A DNA stretch of 64,000 nt from G020348385 sp964580235 (lineage in GTDB: Bacteria; Acidobacteriota; Aminicenantia; Aminicenantales; Aminicenantaceae), in the NCBI GenBank assembly GCA_964580235.1, contig CAZOJY010000003.1, positions 8,221-72,220 of the forward strand, given 5' to 3'. Positions within the stretch are counted from its first letter, which is position 1, and the number at the start of each line of letters is the position of its first letter. This document shows positions 8,226 to 15,821 of this stretch, piece by piece. Position numbers and translations under genes: made by a program. The notes beneath the pieces are model-generated. The model was given only the letters and a program-made list of their open reading frames with translations, was not told the origin of the DNA and made no database searches.

Positions 8226-9662
8226 CTATATCGGGAAACGGATGAGAAAAGATGTCCCTTGGTTTACTTGGCTTGTAACTTGGATTTCCCCACCGTGGCA
8301 GTCGGCCACCCTTTTGACGATCGAAAGGCCCAGCCCCAGACCTCCCGTTTCCTTTGAGCGGGATTTGTCCACCACATAAAAACGGTCAAAAATCAGTGGG
8401 AGGGAATCCTCGGGGATGCCGATACCCGTATCATGGATATGGAGGGTGATCGAGCTTTCCTTCGCTTCCAGAGTGATCTCCACTTTTCCTTCTGATGGCG
8501 TGTAACGGATAGCATTGTCGATGATGTTGGCAATCATCCTTTCTATCAGGATTTCTTCCCCTTTGATAAGAGCGGGCTCGACCTTCTTGATTTCCAAAGC
8601 GATACCCTTCTTTTTTGCGGCAAGTTCCTGACTTTCCACGACTTTCAAGAGTATTTCATCCAGTTTGGCTGTTTTATCGAACTCCTTTTTTTTCAAGGCT
8701 TCGATACGGGATAGGAAGAGCAGGTCGTCAATAATCCGTTCCAGATAGGCGGCTTCCTCGAGCGTGCTTTTTAATGTTTTTTGGTACTCTTCTGTGTTAC
8801 GTTCTTTCCGGAGAAGCACTTCGATCTCCCCCCGGATTATGGTAAGTGGAGTTCTCAACTCGTGGGAGACATCGCCGCTGAACTGTTTGATTTTTTTGAC
8901 CGATTTTTCCAAGCGGGAAATCATATCATTGAAGGTGTCCACCAGTTCCCCGATTTCATCTTGGCGGCGCCCCGAATCGATCCGCAATGACAAATCATCG
9001 GCGGAAATATCCCTGGCCGTCTGCACGACACTCTTGACCGGTTTCAACGCCTTCCGGATGATGAAATTTCCTCCCAATGATGCCAGCAGCATCAGCAGCC
9101 CTCCCGCAAGGATCATGATGATCATGAGTCGGCGGAGCGCAAACTCGGTGCCCTCCAGCGATATCCCAACCTGGATGATATTGGGTCCTCTCACCGGAAA
9201 AAGAATAACGCGAAGGGGATAAGCACTCAGTTTTTTATCTTCTGTTGTTTCGTAAATCAGATTGTCGATATCGGAGCGATCGGCTCTATAATAAGTTTTT
9301 TTGTCAAATAAAAAACTCTCTTCCTCAAAGGAAGATGTATGAATCACTTTTTCGATTTTTTTCTCTCCCCGTTCCTGCAGTTTTACCAATTGAATGAACG
9401 GCCGGTAAGTTTGGAATTTTATCGTGGCCTTCTGGATGGCATCTTCCCATGATACTCCCCGCTTACGATACCAGGATTCGTAAGTCTCGTCAGCAATCTC
9501 GAGCAGCTTGCCATCGAGTTCATCGATAAGGCTGTCTTTAAATCCCTGATACTGAATGACTCCAGCCAAAACGATGATCCCCCCCAGGATAATGATGTAC
9601 CACAAAGTTAATTTAAAGCTTAGAGATTTGAATTTTTTAATTTTCATCGATCCGAAATCCAT
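8226..9662 (-). CDS. Membrane sensor histidine kinase, CusS-like
   Basis: The order is TM1 (near residues 15-36), a periplasmic sensor of about 140 residues, TM2 (near 180-202), HAMP (205-258), HisKA with H-box DVSHELRTPL (near 265), and HATPase_c with NIIDNAIRYTP, DTGIGIP and LGLGLSIVKR. This is the usual layout of heavy-metal or envelope-stress kinases of the CusS/QseC type. The signal sensed cannot be read from the sequence. It forms an operon with the OmpR-type regulator upstream, overlapping its 3' end by 26 bases. Starting at the internal ATG (9647) would shorten the protein by five residues and shift the overlap to the stop codon of the regulator. Confidence 0.92.
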   Translation of the reverse strand: MDFGSMKIKKFKSLSFKLTLWYIIILGGIIVLAGVIQYQGFKDSLIDELDGKLLEIADETYESWYRKRGVSWEDAIQKATIKFQTYRPFIQLVKLQERGEKKIEKVIHTSSFEEESFLFDKKTYYRADRSDIDNLIYETTEDKKLSAYPLRVILFPVRGPNIIQVGISLEGTEFALRRLMIIMILAGGLLMLLASLGGNFIIRKALKPVKSVVQTARDISADDLSLRIDSGRRQDEIGELVDTFNDMISRLEKSVKKIKQFSGDVSHELRTPLTIIRGEIEVLLRKERNTEEYQKTLKSTLEEAAYLERIIDDLLFLSRIEALKKKEFDKTAKLDEILLKVVESQELAAKKKGIALEIKKVEPALIKGEEILIERMIANIIDNAIRYTPSEGKVEITLEAKESSITLHIHDTGIGIPEDSLPLIFDRFYVVDKSRSKETGGLGLGLSIVKRVADCHGGEIQVTSQVNQGTSFLIRFPI

Positions 9663-10308
9663 AGCCGCGGATGGTTAGGATAAGTTTTTTATCAAAATTT
9701 TTATCGACCTTGTTGCGGAGATGATTGATATACACATTTACGACATTGCTTGAACCCACATAATCTATATCCCAGACATGCTCCAGGATCATGGAGGGGG
9801 TGACGGTCCGTCCCCGGTTCCGCAGCAAATACTCCAGCAGAGCATATTCTTTGCCGGTGAGATCGATCTTTTCTCCTGCTCTGGTTACTATCCGCCGCAA
9901 GGGATCCAGTTCCAAATCTCCTGCCTTCAGCTCTTTGGTCTTGTAATCCTGGCTTCTTCTCATGAGAGCCCGGATCCTGGCCAACAGTTCATCAAAGGCA
10001 AATGGTTTGGTCAGGTAGTCATCGGCACCTTCAGAAAGTCCTGTTACCTTGTCTGCAATTTCGTCTTTGGCTGTTAACATGAGGATCGGTGTGAGAATGT
10101 CTTTTCGCCTCATTTCCCGGCATACTGTAAAGCCGTCCAACCCAGGCAGCATGATATCCAGAATGATCACATCGTAGGGATTAAGCTGGGCCATGTATAA
10201 AGCATCGGTTCCATTGCGGCACACGTCCACGGCATACTGCTCTTCCTGAAGCCCCCTCTTTAAAAATCCCCCGACTTTTTTGTCATCTTCCACAATCAGG
10301 ATTCGCAT
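9637..10308 (-). CDS. OmpR/PhoB-family response regulator, CusR-like
   Basis: The receiver domain (residues 1-120) has EDD at 8-10, acceptor Asp in IILDIMLPG (near 51) and Lys in LTKPF. A winged-helix DNA-binding domain follows (residues 128-220; TGKEYALLEYLL, VNVYINHLRNKV, IRGYGFR). The length of 224 residues is normal. I placed the start at ATG 10308, where the conserved MRILIVEDD begins. The open frame extends 35 codons further, but that stretch is not receiver-like. It is the partner of the kinase encoded directly downstream. Regulated genes are unknown; nearby envelope genes are candidates only by position. Confidence 0.93.
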   Translation of the reverse strand: MRILIVEDDKKVGGFLKRGLQEEQYAVDVCRNGTDALYMAQLNPYDVIILDIMLPGLDGFTVCREMRRKDILTPILMLTAKDEIADKVTGLSEGADDYLTKPFAFDELLARIRALMRRSQDYKTKELKAGDLELDPLRRIVTRAGEKIDLTGKEYALLEYLLRNRGRTVTPSMILEHVWDIDYVGSSNVVNVYINHLRNKVDKNFDKKLILTIRGYGFRIDEN

Positions 10309-10360
10309 GAGTTTATTATAATTCACGTCCTTTGAAAAAGAAATGGAACCTGGCATGCGC

Positions 10361-11029
10361 TTATTTCTCTGATTTTTTATAGCTGATCGATATTCCACCG
10401 CCGCTGGTATCAAGTGTGGTTTCCATATTGGGTAAACTTCTCACATATTCATAAAATTCTGCCGTCCCGCCGCGCCTGCTTCTCTCTGAAATATTGTGCG
10501 CTGTAAAGCACCCATCCACTTCAAGTTTTGGATAAACATCAATGAAATAATTTTTGTACCACCCTTTATCAGCATCACTAAAAACAAAATCGAAAGGGCC
10601 TTTGAGTTCTTTTACCAACGTATGAGCATCCGCCAGTCTTGCATCTATATATTCGGAAAGACCAGCATCTTCGAAATTTGCTAGAGCTTCGCGATATCGA
10701 TCTTCATCAATTTCAATTGTGATTAATTTGCCGCCAGTTTTGCTGAGGGCCCAAGCGATCCAAATCCCGGAATGCCCGGTGGATGTCCCGATTTCAAGCG
10801 CCCTTTTGTAGTTGTTTTTGATGATGACGTCATAGAGTATTTTTCCGTCTGATGAAGGAACATTCATATCTCTCCATGAATATCTGTGGCTGTCGAGAAA
10901 GTTTTGGACTCTTTCATCCAGAGTTTGATTTTTCTCTGAGAATTTTAAAATGCCGGATACAGCAATCGGAAAAAAGAAAAGAACTGTCAAAACCAGACTG
11001 AGACAATAATGATGGATTATGGTTCTCAT
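10361..11029 (-). CDS. Class I SAM-dependent O-methyltransferase with N-terminal hydrophobic segment
   Basis: SAM-binding motif I ALEIGTSTGHSG lies near residues 77-88. An acidic ribose-binding strand (TIEID) and an FSDADKGWY metal/catechol-type motif follow, as in the O-methyltransferase family 3/24 group. Residues 8-27 are strongly hydrophobic after a short basic start, reading as a signal peptide or membrane anchor. SAM is a cytosolic cofactor, so an uncleaved anchor with the enzyme facing the cytosol is easier to explain than export. The substrate is unknown. It lies 52 bases upstream of the two-component pair and just downstream of the beta-barrel gene on the same strand. Confidence 0.82.
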   Translation of the reverse strand: MRTIIHHYCLSLVLTVLFFFPIAVSGILKFSEKNQTLDERVQNFLDSHRYSWRDMNVPSSDGKILYDVIIKNNYKRALEIGTSTGHSGIWIAWALSKTGGKLITIEIDEDRYREALANFEDAGLSEYIDARLADAHTLVKELKGPFDFVFSDADKGWYKNYFIDVYPKLEVDGCFTAHNISERSRRGGTAEFYEYVRSLPNMETTLDTSGGGISISYKKSEK

Positions 11030-11061
11030 TTTTCTATCCTTTTGGTCCTTTTCAATTGAGG

Positions 11062-12354
11062 CTAGAACCGGCCCCCGCCCCGATAACGTATTCTTCCAAA
11101 GCGCGGATTGACTACGTTGCTGTAGACCGATCCGAACGTATAGCGCAATCCTACGGAAATAGAATAGTTATAACTTGTAAGAAGCTCTTTTCTTGCCAGA
11201 AGCACCTCGTCGATGGAAGCCTCTCCTTTCGGTAGGGATAATTGGTCGTGGATACGTTGATACCGTCCGGAAACATTTACAGACAATCCCTTAAAAACAC
11301 GAAAATTCAGGTAACCTCTTAGTTCGAGGCGGTTTTTACTAAAGTCATGAAAATAATGTGACCCTTCAAGCGATGTGGACACGCTTCCCCATGGTTCCCT
11401 GATCTCCAGGGTTACAGAGACTGACTGATTGAACAGGGATTCTTGTGTTTTTTCGTAAATTGTTTCTTCTGCATAATTTGCATGATTATAACCGAGCTTG
11501 TACAGAAATCTGAGCTGGCGCCGGGTGGATTCAGAATAAGGGAATAAATTGTATTCGACCGCCGGCGCAACCGTGAAAAGAAGGTCCAGGTTGCTGTACG
11601 TGGAGGCTTCTGTCTCGATCCAGCCTCCGATGGACCAGTGGTCGCTGATGCTTTTAACGGCCATGCTCGTGGCGTTTTTTTCCTCGGATACGCTTTTGAT
11701 GTATTCGTCTTCGTAATCGTATGTCCGTTTGTCGAATTCACCGGATAAACCCAGCCTGATCTTCCAGTCGGGTGTGATCCGGTTGGCTGAAACATTTACG
11801 TCCAGCGAGCTGGAGCTTCGGCTCGATTCTCCGCCGAGACGGCCGTCCAGGTTTATGCTGAAAACCCAAAAATTCCAGGGGTCCTTTACAGCGGTGGGTT
11901 TGAGTTTCTGGCGGAAGCTCAGGTAAATATAATTAGCGATTGGAGTCTTTATCACATAGGGAAAAAGCCCTCTTTTCATCACCTCGATCTGCCCTCGCCT
12001 GATTTCATCCCCTGTATCGTTTGGACCGGACGAGTAGGAAAGGGTGTTGTCCAAACCTGCATATTCGTTCAATCCGATAAAGGCGAATGTGTATTCCCGG
12101 CCTCCGCTTCCTGTGCGTTGGTCTGTCACCAGGACATGAATGTCCGCATCCTTTCTATCGCGGACATAATTCACATAGGTGATTTCATCCCGGAAATAGT
12201 CTCTGTCACATCTCCGGCAGTCGAGGAAGACTTTTGGGGCAGCCTCTTTCAGCTCATCCGCATTGGGTTTAGGGTTATCGGCCAGAAGCAGAACTGCTGA
12301 GAACGAACAACTCAACCACATGAGCAGGAATAAGATTATTCGCGATCGTTTCAT
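11062..12354 (-). CDS. Outer-membrane beta-barrel protein with N-terminal CRRCD domain
   Basis: A signal peptide (residues 1-25) is followed by a soluble domain of about 100 residues holding LDCRRCDRDYF and HVLVTDQRTGSGGREYTF. About 300 residues of alternating aromatic and polar strands follow, with the C-terminus RIRYRGGGRF ending in Phe, as in outer-membrane barrels. I cannot name the family; proteins of this plan are usually annotated hypothetical in Bacteroidota and Acidobacteriota. The C-x2-C pair could be a disulfide or a metal site. The ribosome-binding site is AAGGAG. It is the last gene after the secreted peptidase run on this strand, so a role in peptide uptake or envelope structure is possible but not shown. 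Confidence 0.7.
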   Translation of the reverse strand: MKRSRIILFLLMWLSCSFSAVLLLADNPKPNADELKEAAPKVFLDCRRCDRDYFRDEITYVNYVRDRKDADIHVLVTDQRTGSGGREYTFAFIGLNEYAGLDNTLSYSSGPNDTGDEIRRGQIEVMKRGLFPYVIKTPIANYIYLSFRQKLKPTAVKDPWNFWVFSINLDGRLGGESSRSSSSLDVNVSANRITPDWKIRLGLSGEFDKRTYDYEDEYIKSVSEEKNATSMAVKSISDHWSIGGWIETEASTYSNLDLLFTVAPAVEYNLFPYSESTRRQLRFLYKLGYNHANYAEETIYEKTQESLFNQSVSVTLEIREPWGSVSTSLEGSHYFHDFSKNRLELRGYLNFRVFKGLSVNVSGRYQRIHDQLSLPKGEASIDEVLLARKELLTSYNYSISVGLRYTFGSVYSNVVNPRFGRIRYRGGGRF

Positions 12355-12406
12355 GTGTTTTCTCCTTAATCCGATTCAAATTTTCTTGCTTTAACTCACT
12401 GGCATG

Positions 12407-12428
12407 TCTCAATTTGGCAGAATTGAGA
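12407..12428 (-). promoter_or_regulatory. Inverted repeat upstream of beta-barrel gene
   Basis: Arms TCTCAATT and AATTGAGA (8 bp) flank a six-base centre, 53 bases upstream of the beta-barrel start codon. It could be an operator or a 5' leader hairpin. Low weight because it is short. Confidence 0.3.
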
Positions 12429-12469
12429 AGGATTAGGATAGCACAGAAATGTTAAAAGAACGTGAAATT

Positions 12470-12491
12470 AAGATTAAATAATTTTAATCTT
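12470..12491 (-). terminator. Hairpin downstream of the M24 peptidase gene
   Basis: AAGATTAAA and TTTAATCTT form a perfect 9-bp stem with a four-base loop, 11 bases past the peptidase stop codon. The stem is AT-only apart from two G-C pairs and has no long U run after it, so it may be a weak terminator or an mRNA-end hairpin. Confidence 0.4.
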
Positions 12492-12501
12492 CACATCTGC
12501 A

Positions 12502-13851
12502 TTATTTTATAAGGAATAGTGTTGTCTGACGTCCGTCGATGAATTTGCAGCCGCCTTCGGTGAAAACGCCTCCCTCCTCAAGACCCATCCGAACGTCCTG
12601 GTTGTCCCACTCCGGAACTTTGTAACGGTTGTTCATTTCGATGGCGTAACACGTGTTGTTGTATAAGGGATAATCGCCCCTTACGGGAACTCCGTCCTGC
12701 CGATTCCACAGCCCCACGATGAATCCAGCGGCGTGTCCATGCACTCCGAGGGGATGACAGTAAACGCTGGGCGTCAGGCCTTCGGCTCTGGCTTTCTCGA
12801 GAGATATTCGGAGAACTTCGTTTCCGGTTCGGCCGGCGCGGTGTTCTGTTATCACGATATCCTGCAGCCGGTTTCCTCTGCGCAGTGCCTCTTTCAATCC
12901 TTCAGGCGCAGCGTTTTCTCCGATGCGGCATACATAGGCATTCTGCTGGGTGTCTGTGCAGAGCCCCAGGTAGACAATACCAATATCACAATGAAGGAGA
13001 TCTCCCCGCCGGATTACCTCAGGATTTTCTTTATATCTTTGGGAATCCTTCCTGGACCTCTGGATCGAGACAGAGGGATGAAACCAGGTTTCCAGCCCCA
13101 GGCCGGTGATCCTCTGCCGGATCCACCAGACCACATCCTCTGTTGTGGTCGCATCCGGAACGATCACCTGATTCGAAAAAAATTCAGCGATGATATCATG
13201 GGCGATTCCGAAAATGTGGCGGTAGAGACTCAGTTCCCGGGGACTCCGGGTTTCCAGCCACCCCACACACAGATTTTCTGCTGAAACCAACCGGGCTGAT
13301 AATTCGGGCCCCAGGGCTCTGACCACTCTGGCCTTGAAAGAGGCAGACAGTCCATCTCCAAAAGCCCAGGTTTCAGATTCGTTGATCCCGATCCTTTCTG
13401 GATTGCTCTTTTTGATGTAGTCAGCCAGGACCTCCATCTGGTCTTTGCTTTGATCCGTATAGATGGATTTATACCATTCCCCCATCCCGTAAAAGCTGGC
13501 TGTCAACCTTTCCACTCCCTCCTTTTCTCCTTTATCATGGAAGATGAGGATGGAAGTTCGGCGCGCGGCCATGGTTGGCTCCGGGACCAGGGTCAGGTAT
13601 ACAGGATCCTCGTTGTACTCCCGGCAGATGATGAGCCACATATCGATCCCTTCCCGTTCCATAAGCGCGGGAATGATGTTCTCCAACCGCCATTCCAGGA
13701 TTTCGTTCATGACCTTTGCCCGGTCCTTTTCCGGCAAAATGTTGTCGATGTCCCGGACAGCCGTGGTCCCGATACCCTGCGAATAAATAATCCCCACAGC
13801 TAGGGATAAAAGGAAGGCGGTTAAAACAAGCAAAGATTTTCCTCTTTTCAT
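12502..13851 (-). CDS. Exported M24-family (Xaa-Pro) aminopeptidase-like protein
   Basis: A signal peptide (residues 1-24) is followed by a creatinase-type N-terminal domain and a C-terminal pita-bread M24 domain. All five metal ligands are present: Asp in HCDIG (near 289), Asp in CTDTQ (near 301), His in CHPLGVHGH (near 365), Glu in AIEMN (near 404) and Glu in LEEGG (near 424). Family enzymes remove N-terminal residues next to proline. The signal peptide places this one in the periplasm or outside. It lies in the same direction as two M14 carboxypeptidases, so the three could digest peptides from both ends. The ribosome-binding site is GAGGGA. Confidence 0.9.
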   Translation of the reverse strand: MKRGKSLLVLTAFLLSLAVGIIYSQGIGTTAVRDIDNILPEKDRAKVMNEILEWRLENIIPALMEREGIDMWLIICREYNEDPVYLTLVPEPTMAARRTSILIFHDKGEKEGVERLTASFYGMGEWYKSIYTDQSKDQMEVLADYIKKSNPERIGINESETWAFGDGLSASFKARVVRALGPELSARLVSAENLCVGWLETRSPRELSLYRHIFGIAHDIIAEFFSNQVIVPDATTTEDVVWWIRQRITGLGLETWFHPSVSIQRSRKDSQRYKENPEVIRRGDLLHCDIGIVYLGLCTDTQQNAYVCRIGENAAPEGLKEALRRGNRLQDIVITEHRAGRTGNEVLRISLEKARAEGLTPSVYCHPLGVHGHAAGFIVGLWNRQDGVPVRGDYPLYNNTCYAIEMNNRYKVPEWDNQDVRMGLEEGGVFTEGGCKFIDGRQTTLFLIK

Positions 13852-13927
13852 TTGTCCCTCGCATTCAAAGAAATTTTAGTAAAATTTTTTTGGCGTTTTT
13901 TTTGCCACCAGACATATTCCTTATTGC

Positions 13928-15808
13928 TTACTGGATTTTCAAGTTGATCCGTTTTGTATCTGTTCCTCCGTGTTCCGATTCGACATGAATCTCAACCCAG
14001 CCCTTTCCGCCGTCCATCCTCACAAGGGCGGCGAAGCGGAGGGCCTGTTTTCCTTTTAGCCAAAAATCGGTTCCCTTTTTCGTGATCAATTCCACATGGG
14101 CGTTGGGATTCGAACGGTCGATTGCGGCAGAGCCGCTTGGAACTTCGATCATCGAAACATTGTTGGATGTCTTGAGTATGATCTTGTCTTTATCAACCCG
14201 TTTGAGTTGTTTGGCTCTATCTGATGCTGTGGGGTAGACCCTGTCGTTTTTGACCTCCGCCTCAATCCAGTAAAGACTGTCTGCCGCCGGCTGCACATGG
14301 ATATCTGAGATCTCGACTTTGGGAAACTGGCTGGCGCAGTACAATACGAACTGGGCGTTTTTAAATGCCTCCTGTTCGATATACCGGGACGGAGGGGTCC
14401 GCCGGATGTGTTTTTTTGGGGTCCCGCCTATCCAGATTTCGCCCAGGTCTGGATGATTGAATTTGTGTGGGTTTACCCAGCCTTCTCCCGTTAGTTCAAT
14501 ATCAATCCATTTGAGCATCTCTTCGTCAGAGACGCGGCCGTCGCCGTCTTCATCTGCGTCAAAGGCCGGTGATCCCCAGAGTTCGATCAGATAGCCATAG
14601 GCGCCGAGCATATAGTAAGTGGCTGCGTGAGCCTGGCCGCTGAGGCCTGCGATGGTGGGGCGGTAGTTTTTAAGAATTCGAGCCCCAGAGGTGACGATGG
14701 CTGTCTGGGTGTCCATGTCGTGCTGGTAGGTGGGTGCCACCTGACGGTTGAAAAGCTGAGCATACTTGTTGGTTTTGCGCATCATTGCCAGACGCTGCTC
14801 CTGCATTTCCTGCATGCGCTGGCGTTGTTCGGCAGTCATATTGGGCTGGCGGACCGCCGGCGGCGCCTGGAACATGATCAAACGACCTGTATTGTGGTAG
14901 TGAAAACTGGCGAAAATGTTGGGGTGTTTGAGTTGAAACTCGAACACGTTCCGGCATTCGGGTTCTGACATCGGATAAGGATTTCCGGCCTGTAGGTTCC
15001 ATCCATAAGGAAAATTCCGGTTGGGATCGGGTCCCCCGATATCGTCCTCGTTGATAAAACCGTCTCCATCGTTGTCGTATCCTTCGCCTCCTATCCGGGT
15101 GAAGAGTTGAACGCCATCTTCCGCCGGCCCGTCCACTCGGACAAACTGTCTCTTGTCCGCTGAAATTTTGTAGTTCCCGTTTGGGTCGGCGATGTACATG
15201 GTGGAAAGTTCTCCGTCCCCGTCCACATCCTCGGTCTGGTCCTCATCGTAAAGTCCATCGCCATCGTTATCCTCTGGCCGGTAAGGCTCACGGGGGTTGT
15301 TCGGCGTATTAGGATATTCGACATAGGATTCGTTGGCGTCAACGTTCAGTCCCGGGAGAATGTAAAAAGTGCAGTTGTCCACCAGATCGTGCACATACGG
15401 ATCATAATCATACCGCGTTAGCAGGTACCACATCAGATACAACGAGCAGGTGATCCCGTTGACTTCGTTGCCGTGAATGGCCCCATCTACCCACATGGCT
15501 GTTTTTTCAGAGTGTTTTCCCGTTGCTTTCGCTGTGATAGTGATCAAAAATTGGTCTCTGCCCATCCGGCTTTTGCCTATGCTCTGGATGTCGGAAAGCT
15601 GGGGGTACTTTTTCTGGATGTCGTGCATTATCTTGGTCCACTCCGCATAGCTGTAGTACCGGTTCCAGGAGATCGGAAAGTCCAGTTCACCATGATACCC
15701 GCCCGGGCTATTTTGAAGTTTTTTCTGGGGAAATCCTTGGGGAGCCAGGACAAAAAACATGGTTAAGGTAAGAGACGCCGTGTATTTAAACATTCTTTTG
15801 ATCTTCAT
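13928..15808 (-). CDS. Secreted M14 zinc carboxypeptidase with calcium-loop inserts
   Basis: A signal peptide ends near residue 27. The M14 core has HGNE (near 110-113, Zn ligands His and Glu), substrate-binding NRNF (near 264), the third ligand His in SFHYHN (near 301) and the catalytic Glu in YLIELWG (near 409). An insert between the first ligands and NRNF carries Asp-rich loops DNDGDGLYDED, DVDGDGELS and DNDGDGFINEDD, and a fourth (DEDGDGRVSDEE) follows the catalytic Glu. These are EF-hand or thrombospondin-3-like calcium sites. A C-terminal beta domain of about 120 residues ends the protein. It would release C-terminal amino acids from peptides outside the cytosol. It is a paralogue of the next gene upstream. 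Confidence 0.92.
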   Translation of the reverse strand: MKIKRMFKYTASLTLTMFFVLAPQGFPQKKLQNSPGGYHGELDFPISWNRYYSYAEWTKIMHDIQKKYPQLSDIQSIGKSRMGRDQFLITITAKATGKHSEKTAMWVDGAIHGNEVNGITCSLYLMWYLLTRYDYDPYVHDLVDNCTFYILPGLNVDANESYVEYPNTPNNPREPYRPEDNDGDGLYDEDQTEDVDGDGELSTMYIADPNGNYKISADKRQFVRVDGPAEDGVQLFTRIGGEGYDNDGDGFINEDDIGGPDPNRNFPYGWNLQAGNPYPMSEPECRNVFEFQLKHPNIFASFHYHNTGRLIMFQAPPAVRQPNMTAEQRQRMQEMQEQRLAMMRKTNKYAQLFNRQVAPTYQHDMDTQTAIVTSGARILKNYRPTIAGLSGQAHAATYYMLGAYGYLIELWGSPAFDADEDGDGRVSDEEMLKWIDIELTGEGWVNPHKFNHPDLGEIWIGGTPKKHIRRTPPSRYIEQEAFKNAQFVLYCASQFPKVEISDIHVQPAADSLYWIEAEVKNDRVYPTASDRAKQLKRVDKDKIILKTSNNVSMIEVPSGSAAIDRSNPNAHVELITKKGTDFWLKGKQALRFAALVRMDGGKGWVEIHVESEHGGTDTKRINLKIQ

Positions 15809-15821
15809 CTCAATCCTCCGT

